64,000 nt of DNA, from positions 1,612,001-1,676,000 of the forward strand of contig NZ_JAUSXV010000001.1 in the NCBI RefSeq assembly GCF_030816295.1, written 5' to 3'. The notes under the pieces are model-generated. The model did not search any database, was not told the origin of the DNA, and worked only from the letters and a program-made list of their open reading frames with translations. The stretch comes from Microbacterium natoriense. GTDB taxonomy: Bacteria; Actinomycetota; Actinomycetes; Actinomycetales; Microbacteriaceae. This document shows positions 1 to 10,359 of this stretch, piece by piece (the first letter of the stretch is position 1; every line of letters starts with the position of its first letter). The position numbers were made by a program, and so were the translations under genes.

Positions 1-3000
1 GGCGACCGCGTCGGCTCAGGCGAACGCGGATGCGTCGTCGGCTGCTCAGGCGGCGGCGATCGCGGATGCGTCGGTGGATGCGTCGGTGAACCACGATGCG
101 AACACGAACGCGTCGGCGTCGGCTGCGGCGGATTCGAACGCGAACCCGGCTGCTCAGGCGGCGGCGATGGCGGATGCGACCACGAGTGCGTCGGCGGCTG
201 CTGATGTGTCGGCTTCGGCGGCGGCGTTGGCTGCGGCGAAGACGGATGCGTCGACGGATGCGACCACGGATGCGACGACGGAGACCTCTGCGCAGGCAGC
301 GGCTGTGGCGTCGGCTCAGGCGGATGCGTCGTCGCAGACAGCGGCGACCGCGTCGGCTCAGGCGAACGCGGATGCGTCGTCGGCTGCTCAGGCGGCGGCG
401 ATCGCGGATGCGTCGGTGGATGCGTCGGTGAACCACGATGCGAACACGAACGCGTCGGCGTCGGCTGCGGCGGATTCGAACGCGAACCCGGCTGCTCAGG
501 CGGCGGCGATGGCGGATGCGACCACGAGTGCGTCGGCGGCTGCTGATGTGTCGGCTTCGGCGGCGGCGTTGGCTGCGGCGAAGACGGATGCGTCGACGGA
601 TGCGACCACGGATGCGACGACGGAGACCTCTGCGCAGGCAGCGGCTGTGGCGTCGGCTCAGGCGGATGCGTCGTCGCAGACAGCGGCGACCGCGTCGGCT
701 CAGGCGAACGCGGATGCGTCGTCGGCTGCTCAGGCGGCGGCGATCGCGGATGCGTCGGTGGATGCGTCGGTGAACCACGATGCGAACACGAACGCGTCGG
801 CGTCGGCTGCGGCGGATTCGAACGCGAACCCGGCTGCTCAGGCGGCGGCGATGGCGGATGCGACCACGAGTGCGTCGGCGGCTGCTGATGTGTCGGCTTC
901 GGCGGCGGCGTTGGCTGCGGCGAAGACGGATGCGTCGACGGATGCGACCACGGATGCGACGACGGAGACCTCTGCGCAGGCAGCGGCTGTGGCGTCGGCT
1001 CAGGCGGATGCGTCGTCGCAGACAGCGGCGACCGCGTCGGCTCAGGCGAACGCGGATGCGTCGTCGGCTGCTCAGGCGGCGGCGATCGCGGATGCGTCGG
1101 TGGATGCGTCGGTGAACCACGATGCGAACACGAACGCGTCGGCGTCGGCTGCGGCGGATTCGAACGCGAACCCGGCTGCTCAGGCGGCGGCGATGGCGGA
1201 TGCGACCACGAGTGCGTCGGCGGCTGCTGATGTGTCGGCTTCGGCGGCGGCGTTGGCTGCGGCGAAGACGGATGCGTCGACGGATGCGACCACGGATGCG
1301 ACGACGGAGACCTCTGCGCAGGCAGCGGCTGTGGCGTCGGCTCAGGCGGATGCGTCGTCGCAGACAGCGGCGACCGCGTCGGCTCAGGCGAACGCGGATG
1401 CGTCGTCGGCTGCTCAGGCGGCGGCGATCGCGGATGCGTCGGTGGATGCGTCGGTGAACCACGATGCGAACACGAACGCGTCGGCGTCGGCTGCGGCGGA
1501 TTCGAACGCGAACCCGGCTGCTCAGGCGGCGGCGATGGCGGATGCGACCACGAGTGCGTCGGCGGCTGCTGATGTGTCGGCTTCGGCGGCGGCGTTGGCT
1601 GCGGCGAAGACGGATGCGTCGACGGATGCGACCACGGATGCGACGACGGAGACCTCTGCGCAGGCAGCGGCTGTGGCGTCGGCTCAGGCGGATGCGTCGT
1701 CGCAGACAGCGGCGACCGCGTCGGCTCAGGCGAACGCGGATGCGTCGTCGGCTGCTCAGGCGGCGGCGATCGCGGATGCGTCGGTGGATGCGTCGGTGAA
1801 CCACGATGCGAACACGAACGCGTCGGCGTCGGCTGCGGCGGATTCGAACGCGAACCCGGCTGCTCAGGCGGCGGCGATGGCGGATGCGACCACGAGTGCG
1901 TCGGCGGCTGCTGATGTGTCGGCTTCGGCGGCGGCGTTGGCTGCGGCGAAGACGGATGCGTCGACGGATGCGACCACGGATGCGACGACGGAGACCTCTG
2001 CGCAGGCAGCGGCTGTGGCGTCGGCTCAGGCGGATGCGTCGTCGCAGACAGCGGCGACCGCGTCGGCTCAGGCGAACGCGGATGCGTCGTCGGCTGCTCA
2101 GGCGGCGGCGATCGCGGATGCGTCGGTGGATGCGTCGGTGAACCACGATGCGAACACGAACGCGTCGGCGTCGGCTGCGGCGGATTCGAACGCGAACCCG
2201 GCTGCTCAGGCGGCGGCGATGGCGGATGCGACCACGAGTGCGTCGGCGGCTGCTGATGTGTCGGCTTCGGCGGCGGCGTTGGCTGCGGCGAAGACGGATG
2301 CGTCGACGGATGCGACCACGGATGCGACGACGGAGACCTCTGCGCAGGCAGCGGCTGTGGCGTCGGCTCAGGCGGATGCGTCGTCGCAGACAGCGGCGAC
2401 CGCGTCGGCTCAGGCGAACGCGGATGCGTCGTCGGCTGCTCAGGCGGCGGCGATCGCGGATGCGTCGGTGGATGCGTCGGTGAACCACGATGCGAACACG
2501 AACGCGTCGGCGTCGGCTGCGGCGGATTCGAACGCGAACCCGGCTGCTCAGGCGGCGGCGATGGCGGATGCGACCACGAGTGCGTCGGCGGCTGCTGATG
2601 TGTCGGCTTCGGCGGCGGCGTTGGCTGCGGCGAAGACGGATGCGTCGACGGATGCGACCACGGATGCGACGACGGAGACCTCTGCGCAGGCAGCGGCTGT
2701 GGCGTCGGCTCAGGCGGATGCGTCGTCGCAGACAGCGGCGACCGCGTCGGCTCAGGCGAACGCGGATGCGTCGTCGGCTGCTCAGGCGGCGGCGATCGCG
2801 GATGCGTCGGTGGATGCGTCGGTGAACCACGATGCGAACACGAACGCGTCGGCGTCGGCTGCGGCGGATTCGAACGCGAACCCGGCTGCTCAGGCGGCGG
2901 CGATGGCGGATGCGACCACGAGTGCGTCGGCGGCTGCTGATGTGTCGGCTTCGGCGGCGGCGTTGGCTGCGGCGAAGACGGATGCGTCGACGGATGCGAC

Positions 3001-6000
3001 CACGGATGCGACGACGGAGACCTCTGCGCAGGCAGCGGCTGTGGCGTCGGCTCAGGCGGATGCGTCGTCGCAGACAGCGGCGACCGCGTCGGCTCAGGCG
3101 AACGCGGATGCGTCGTCGGCTGCTCAGGCGGCGGCGATCGCGGATGCGTCGGTGGATGCGTCGGTGAACCACGATGCGAACACGAACGCGTCGGCGTCGG
3201 CTGCGGCGGATTCGAACGCGAACCCGGCTGCTCAGGCGGCGGCGATGGCGGATGCGACCACGAGTGCGTCGGCGGCTGCTGATGTGTCGGCTTCGGCGGC
3301 GGCGTTGGCTGCGGCGAAGACGGATGCGTCGACGGATGCGACCACGGATGCGACGACGGAGACCTCTGCGCAGGCAGCGGCTGTGGCGTCGGCTCAGGCG
3401 GATGCGTCGTCGCAGACAGCGGCGACCGCGTCGGCTCAGGCGAACGCGGATGCGTCGTCGGCTGCTCAGGCGGCGGCGATCGCGGATGCGTCGGTGGATG
3501 CGTCGGTGAACCACGATGCGAACACGAACGCGTCGGCGTCGGCTGCGGCGGATTCGAACGCGAACCCGGCTGCTCAGGCGGCGGCGATGGCGGATGCGAC
3601 CACGAGTGCGTCGGCGGCTGCTGATGTGTCGGCTTCGGCGGCGGCGTTGGCTGCGGCGAAGACGGATGCGTCGACGGATGCGACCACGGATGCGACGACG
3701 GAGACCTCTGCGCAGGCAGCGGCTGTGGCGTCGGCTCAGGCGGATGCGTCGTCGCAGACAGCGGCGACCGCGTCGGCTCAGGCGAACGCGGATGCGTCGT
3801 CGGCTGCTCAGGCGGCGGCGATCGCGGATGCGTCGGTGGATGCGTCGGTGAACCACGATGCGAACACGAACGCGTCGGCGTCGGCTGCGGCGGATTCGAA
3901 CGCGAACCCGGCTGCTCAGGCGGCGGCGATGGCGGATGCGACCACGAGTGCGTCGGCGGCTGCTGATGTGTCGGCTTCGGCGGCGGCGTTGGCTGCGGCG
4001 AAGACGGATGCGTCGACGGATGCGACCACGGATGCGACGACGGAGACCTCTGCGCAGGCAGCGGCTGTGGCGTCGGCTCAGGCGGATGCGTCGTCGCAGA
4101 CAGCGGCGACCGCGTCGGCTCAGGCGAACGCGGATGCGTCGTCGGCTGCTCAGGCGGCGGCGATCGCGGATGCGTCGGTGGATGCGTCGGTGAACCACGA
4201 TGCGAACACGAACGCGTCGGCGTCGGCTGCGGCGGATTCGAACGCGAACCCGGCTGCTCAGGCGGCGGCGATGGCGGATGCGACCACGAGTGCGTCGGCG
4301 GCTGCTGATGTGTCGGCTTCGGCGGCGGCGTTGGCTGCGGCGAAGACGGATGCGTCGACGGATGCGACCACGGATGCGACGACGGAGACCTCTGCGCAGG
4401 CAGCGGCTGTGGCGTCGGCTCAGGCGGATGCGTCGTCGCAGACAGCGGCGACCGCGTCGGCTCAGGCGAACGCGGATGCGTCGTCGGCTGCTCAGGCGGC
4501 GGCGATCGCGGATGCGTCGGTGGATGCGTCGGTGAACCACGATGCGAACACGAACGCGTCGGCGTCGGCTGCGGCGGATTCGAACGCGAACCCGGCTGCT
4601 CAGGCGGCGGCGATGGCGGATGCGACCACGAGTGCGTCGGCGGCTGCTGATGTGTCGGCTTCGGCGGCGGCGTTGGCTGCGGCGAAGACGGATGCGTCGA
4701 CGGATGCGACCACGGATGCGACGACGGAGACCTCTGCGCAGGCAGCGGCTGTGGCGTCGGCTCAGGCGGATGCGTCGTCGCAGACAGCGGCGACCGCGTC
4801 GGCTCAGGCGAACGCGGATGCGTCGTCGGCTGCTCAGGCGGCGGCGATCGCGGATGCGTCGGTGGATGCGTCGGTGAACCACGATGCGAACACGAACGCG
4901 TCGGCGTCGGCTGCGGCGGATTCGAACGCGAACCCGGCTGCTCAGGCGGCGGCGATGGCGGATGCGACCACGAGTGCGTCGGCGGCTGCTGATGTGTCGG
5001 CTTCGGCGGCGGCGTTGGCTGCGGCGAAGACGGATGCGTCGACGGATGCGACCACGGATGCGACGACGGAGACCTCTGCGCAGGCAGCGGCTGTGGCGTC
5101 GGCTCAGGCGGATGCGTCGTCGCAGACAGCGGCGACCGCGTCGGCTCAGGCGAACGCGGATGCGTCGTCGGCTGCTCAGGCGGCGGCGATCGCGGATGCG
5201 TCGGTGGATGCGTCGGTGAACCACGATGCGAACACGAACGCGTCGGCGTCGGCTGCGGCGGATTCGAACGCGAACCCGGCTGCTCAGGCGGCGGCGATGG
5301 CGGATGCGACCACGAGTGCGTCGGCGGCTGCTGATGTGTCGGCTTCGGCGGCGGCGTTGGCTGCGGCGAAGACGGATGCGTCGACGGATGCGACCACGGA
5401 TGCGACGACGGAGACCTCTGCGCAGGCAGCGGCTGTGGCGTCGGCTCAGGCGGATGCGTCGTCGCAGACAGCGGCGACCGCGTCGGCTCAGGCGAACGCG
5501 GATGCGTCGTCGGCTGCTCAGGCGGCGGCGATCGCGGATGCGTCGGTGGATGCGTCGGTGAACCACGATGCGAACACGAACGCGTCGGCGTCGGCTGCGG
5601 CGGATTCGAACGCGAACCCGGCTGCTCAGGCGGCGGCGATGGCGGATGCGACCACGAGTGCGTCGGCGGCTGCTGATGTGTCGGCTTCGGCGGCGGCGTT
5701 GGCTGCGGCGAAGACGGATGCGTCGACGGATGCGACCACGGATGCGACGACGGAGACCTCTGCGCAGGCAGCGGCTGTGGCGTCGGCTCAGGCGGATGCG
5801 TCGTCGCAGACAGCGGCGACCGCGTCGGCTCAGGCGAACGCGGATGCGTCGTCGGCTGCTCAGGCGGCGGCGATCGCGGATGCGTCGGTGGATGCGTCGG
5901 TGAACCACGATGCGAACACGAACGCGTCGGCGTCGGCTGCGGCGGATTCGAACGCGAACCCGGCTGCTCAGGCGGCGGCGATGGCGGATGCGACCACGAG

Positions 6001-9000
6001 TGCGTCGGCGGCTGCTGATGTGTCGGCTTCGGCGGCGGCGTTGGCTGCGGCGAAGACGGATGCGTCGACGGATGCGACCACGGATGCGACGACGGAGACC
6101 TCTGCGCAGGCAGCGGCTGTGGCGTCGGCTCAGGCGGATGCGTCGTCGCAGACAGCGGCGACCGCGTCGGCTCAGGCGAACGCGGATGCGTCGTCGGCTG
6201 CTCAGGCGGCGGCGATCGCGGATGCGTCGGTGGATGCGTCGGTGAACCACGATGCGAACACGAACGCGTCGGCGTCGGCTGCGGCGGATTCGAACGCGAA
6301 CCCGGCTGCTCAGGCGGCGGCGATGGCGGATGCGACCACGAGTGCGTCGGCGGCTGCTGATGTGTCGGCTTCGGCGGCGGCGTTGGCTGCGGCGAAGACG
6401 GATGCGTCGACGGATGCGACCACGGATGCGACGACGGAGACCTCTGCGCAGGCAGCGGCTGTGGCGTCGGCTCAGGCGGATGCGTCGTCGCAGACAGCGG
6501 CGACCGCGTCGGCTCAGGCGAACGCGGATGCGTCGTCGGCTGCTCAGGCGGCGGCGATCGCGGATGCGTCGGTGGATGCGTCGGTGAACCACGATGCGAA
6601 CACGAACGCGTCGGCGTCGGCTGCGGCGGATTCGAACGCGAACCCGGCTGCTCAGGCGGCGGCGATGGCGGATGCGACCACGAGTGCGTCGGCGGCTGCT
6701 GATGTGTCGGCTTCGGCGGCGGCGTTGGCTGCGGCGAAGACGGATGCGTCGACGGATGCGACCACGGATGCGACGACGGAGACCTCTGCGCAGGCAGCGG
6801 CTGTGGCGTCGGCTCAGGCGGATGCGTCGTCGCAGACAGCGGCGACCGCGTCGGCTCAGGCGAACGCGGATGCGTCGTCGGCTGCTCAGGCGGCGGCGAT
6901 CGCGGATGCGTCGGTGGATGCGTCGGTGAACCACGATGCGAACACGAACGCGTCGGCGTCGGCTGCGGCGGATTCGAACGCGAACCCGGCTGCTCAGGCG
7001 GCGGCGATGGCGGATGCGACCACGAGTGCGTCGGCGGCTGCTGATGTGTCGGCTTCGGCGGCGGCGTTGGCTGCGGCGAAGACGGATGCGTCGACGGATG
7101 CGACCACGGATGCGACGACGGAGACCTCTGCGCAGGCAGCGGCTGTGGCGTCGGCTCAGGCGGATGCGTCGTCGCAGACAGCGGCGACCGCGTCGGCTCA
7201 GGCGAACGCGGATGCGTCGTCGGCTGCTCAGGCGGCGGCGATCGCGGATGCGTCGGTGGATGCGTCGGTGAACCACGATGCGAACACGAACGCGTCGGCG
7301 TCGGCTGCGGCGGATTCGAACGCGAACCCGGCTGCTCAGGCGGCGGCGATGGCGGATGCGACCACGAGTGGATGCTGCGTCGGCTTCGACGGACGGATGC
7401 GTCGACGGATGCGACCACGGATGCGACGACGGAGACCTCTGCGCAGGCAGCGGCTGTGGCGTCGGCTCAGGCGGATGCGTCGTCGCAGACAGCGGCGACC
7501 GCGTCGGCTCAGGCGAACGCGGATGCGTCGTCGGCTGCTCAGGCGGCGGCGATCGCGGATGCGTCGGTGGATGCGTCGGTGAACCACGATGCGAACACGA
7601 ACGCGTCGGCGTCGGCTGCGGCGGATTCGAACGCGAACCCGGCTGCTCAGGCGGCGGCGATGGCGGATGCGACCACGAGTGCGTCGGCGGCTGCTGATGT
7701 GTCGGCTTCGGCGGCGGCGTTGGCTGCGGCGAAGACGGATGCGTCGACGGATGCGACCACGGATGCGACGACGGAGACCTCTGCGCAGGCAGCGGCTGTG
7801 GCGTCGGCTCAGGCGGATGCGTCGTCGCAGACAGCGGCGACCGCGTCGGCTCAGGCGAACGCGGATGCGTCGTCGGCTGCTCAGGCGGCGGCGATCGCGG
7901 ATGCGTCGGTGGATGCGTCGGTGAACCACGATGCGAACACGAACGCGTCGGCGTCGGCTGCGGCGGATTCGAACGCGAACCCGGCTGCTCAGGCGGCGGC
8001 GATGGCGGATGCGACCACGAGTGCGTCGGCGGCTGCTGATGTGTCGGCTTCGGCGGCGGCGTTGGCTGCGGCGAAGACGGATGCGTCGACGGATGCGACC
8101 ACGGATGCGACGACGGAGACCTCTGCGCAGGCAGCGGCTGTGGCGTCGGCTCAGGCGGATGCGTCGTCGCAGACAGCGGCGACCGCGTCGGCTCAGGCGA
8201 ACGCGGATGCGTCGTCGGCTGCTCAGGCGGCGGCGATCGCGGATGCGTCGGTGGATGCGTCGGTGAACCACGATGCGAACACGAACGCGTCGGCGTCGGC
8301 TGCGGCGGATTCGAACGCGAACCCGGCTGCTCAGGCGGCGGCGATGGCGGATGCGACCACGAGTGCGTCGGCGGCTGCTGATGTGTCGGCTTCGGCGGCG
8401 GCGTTGGCTGCGGCGAAGACGGATGCGTCGACGGATGCGACCACGGATGCGACGACGGAGACCTCTGCGCAGGCAGCGGCTGTGGCGTCGGCTCAGGCGG
8501 ATGCGTCGTCGCAGACAGCGGCGACCGCGTCGGCTCAGGCGAACGCGGATGCGTCGTCGGCTGCTCAGGCGGCGGCGATCGCGGATGCGTCGGTGGATGC
8601 GTCGGTGAACCACGATGCGAACACGAACGCGTCGGCGTCGGCTGCGGCGGATTCGAACGCGAACCCGGCTGCTCAGGCGGCGGCGATGGCGGATGCGACC
8701 ACGAGTGCGTCGGCGGCTGCTGATGTGTCGGCTTCGGCGGCGGCGTTGGCTGCGGCGAAGACGGATGCGTCGACGGATGCGACCACGGATGCGACGACGG
8801 AGACCTCTGCGCAGGCAGCGGCTGTGGCGTCGGCTCAGGCGGATGCGTCGTCGCAGACAGCGGCGACCGCGTCGGCTCAGGCGAACGCGGATGCGTCGTC
8901 GGCTGCTCAGGCGGCGGCGATCGCGGATGCGTCGGTGGATGCGTCGGTGAACCACGATGCGAACACGAACGCGTCGGCGTCGGCTGCGGCGGATTCGAAC

Positions 9001-9005
9001 GCGAA
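1..9005 (+). repeat. Tandem array of a 342-bp unit, about 26 copies
   Basis: The same 342-bp text recurs head to tail from the first base to about 9005, where the sequence leaves the unit at GCGAACGCG and enters the unique sorting-signal region. Copies compared by eye (for example at 1, 3421 and 6841) are identical to the base, including synonymous positions. The single visible exception is the unit starting near 7278, which lacks 31 bp. Such uniformity points to recent unequal crossing over or gene conversion, or to assembly of a collapsed or expanded array. Confidence 0.95.
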
Positions 9006-9147
9006 CGCGTCGGGGGCTCTCGTGAACACGGGAGGCGTGGCCGTTCCTGCAGATCAGTTCTTCATCTGGATCTCGATTGCCTTGATGTTGTTCGGAACCG
9101 CAGCTGCCGGGTTTGCCGTGACAGCACGTCGACGGTCGAATCGCTGA
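1..9147 (+). CDS. Giant Ala/Ser/Asp-rich repeat surface protein with C-terminal sorting signal (5' partial, frameshifted)
   Basis: The reading frame is open from the left edge, so the N-terminus and signal peptide lie outside the window. The protein is about 26 tandem copies of a 114-residue unit built from Ala, Ser, Asp, Thr, Asn and Gln with no aromatic residues, as in long stalk-like adhesins. After the last partial repeat comes ALVNTGG, a hydrophobic segment (about residues FFIWISIALMLFG onward) and an ARRRSNR tail. This is a cell-wall sorting signal with LVNTG in place of LPXTG. One unit (about 7369-7391) is 31 bp short, which shifts the frame: the first frame would end at 7582, and the frame carrying the sorting signal is open from 7372 to 9147. 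The gene is either broken or mis-assembled there. The sortase 69 bp downstream is the likely processing enzyme. The function as a wall-anchored adhesin is inferred from architecture only. Confidence 0.8.
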
Positions 9148-9156
9148 GCGACTGCG

Positions 9157-9187
9157 TTGGGGGCCAGCATCTAAAGCTGGCCCCCAA
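9157..9187 (+). terminator. Hairpin between surface-protein gene and sortase
   Basis: A perfect 12-bp stem TTGGGGGCCAGC / GCTGGCCCCCAA with a 7-nt loop starts 10 bp after the stop codon of the repeat protein. No T tract follows, so it may be an mRNA-stabilising or attenuating hairpin rather than a full terminator. The sortase start follows 29 bp later. Confidence 0.65.
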
Positions 9188-9216
9188 TTACGCGTCGCGC
9201 GACCAGTAAGGGAACC

Positions 9217-9840
9217 ATGATCAAGGACAGATCCACAAGCTGGATCACAAGCACGATGATGGTGATTGGCGGAGTTGCGGTGCTGCTGGGAGCAGCTGTC
9301 CTTAGCTGGTCGGTTGTAGCTACGCCCGATGGGCCAAGGGACCTAAACGGCAATTTGGTCCTCTTCGATGAGGATCCCCCGCCGCCGGCCGATCTGCAAC
9401 CGACCGCCGACGGGCTCCGCCTGCGTGTTCCCCAAGTGGAACTGGAAGTCGGAGTAGGGGAGATGCACAGCGTGGGTGGGCAGGTAACACCTCCGGACTT
9501 CACGAACGCCTACATCGTTCGCGATCTTGGCGGGTCTGGGCCCGGCGATTCTGTGTATATCGCCATGCACTCTCTCCGAGGGGGTGGCGTCGCTCCAGGA
9601 AACTCGCTCTTTGATGCAGATTCGCAGCAGGCGCTCGTCGCGGTGGGATCCGCGATCTACTTGGATGGCGTCGAGTACAGGATCACCCAGACGCGAAACG
9701 TACTGAAGAAGGAGCTTCCCTCGGATGGAATATGGGATCAACCCGCAGGGACGTTGACCTTAATCACCTGTCTGCAGGAGATCGATGGGAGAGCATCAAC
9801 CATGAACTTTGTCGTGACCGCAAGCCTGGTTGCCGGATAA
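9217..9840 (+). CDS. Sortase (class E/F-like) paired with the repeat surface protein
   Basis: This 207-residue protein has an N-terminal membrane anchor (about residues 13-35), a proline-rich linker (DEDPPPPADLQP) and a sortase catalytic domain. The probable catalytic residues are His118 (in MHSLRGG), Cys185 in TLITC and Arg192. The TLxTC signature is diagnostic of sortases. Sortases cleave a C-terminal sorting motif between Thr and Gly and join the protein to the cell wall or another protein. The position directly after a protein with an LVNTG signal suggests a dedicated enzyme-substrate pair. The 5' region carries an AGGGA-type ribosome site before ATG (AAGGGAACC). The class assignment is tentative because only motifs were read. 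Confidence 0.88.
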   Translation: MIKDRSTSWITSTMMVIGGVAVLLGAAVLSWSVVATPDGPRDLNGNLVLFDEDPPPPADLQPTADGLRLRVPQVELEVGVGEMHSVGGQVTPPDFTNAYIVRDLGGSGPGDSVYIAMHSLRGGGVAPGNSLFDADSQQALVAVGSAIYLDGVEYRITQTRNVLKKELPSDGIWDQPAGTLTLITCLQEIDGRASTMNFVVTASLVAG

Positions 9841-10359
9841 CAAGGAGGCAGGGCATCGGACCCAAGAGCTACCTTTGAGTCGGTGAGATGGGGTCGAGAC
9901 GCCTGCTATCTCAATTCACAGTCGGGGTAGACCGTCCAGCGGCGCGTCCTGGTGCCCGGGGGAGTAGAGGCGAGATTGGACGGTCCGGCCTCGACATCGA
10001 CGAGGCTGACAGGATGCGGGGCGTCCAACCTCGCGGGCGGCCGGGATGCGGGGCTGACGGGCAGACAGGCACACGTTCCCGTCGCTGTCACGGTGGCCGA
10101 GGACTGGAGTCCTGATTGAAGTTGACATTCCCAGACGTGCAGGATTTCTCGACAGGGTGAGAAGATATGCACCTGCGTCACCATAAGCGCTATGTGCGCG
10201 ACCAGTGGATAGGCGATGAACAGCAGCGAACTGGGTATCTCGACATTGGCTCCCTGAGCGGAATCGCGAAAGGTGAACACCTGTCTTCCGATCCGAGCGC
10301 TACATCTGCTTTAGGTTTCTCGTTCTCACATGGCCGTTGTCTATTCGTTGCCGTGTAGG
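9841..10359. other. Intergenic stretch, no supported gene
   Basis: About 520 bp between the sortase and the convergent AraC gene. Short reading frames exist on both strands, but their products are Arg/Gly/Pro-rich and lack recognisable domains or good start regions. No clear terminator or RNA was seen. Confidence 0.5.

Noticed and set aside
96..8950. Many 111-residue Arg-rich open frames in the +1 phase of the repeats and a 539-residue Arg-rich frame on the minus strand (7336-8955)
   Set aside because: They are periodic shadows of the 342-bp coding repeats: absence of stop codons follows from the GC-rich Ala/Ser/Asp codons, and the products are Arg/Met or Arg/Ser runs without any domain.
1..9005. 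CRISPR array
   Set aside because: The repeats are 342 bp, contiguous, without spacers, and code in frame for a surface protein. No cas genes are in the window.
9888..10358. Short plus-strand frames after the sortase
   Set aside because: No ribosome site, no domain and atypical composition; treated as non-coding.
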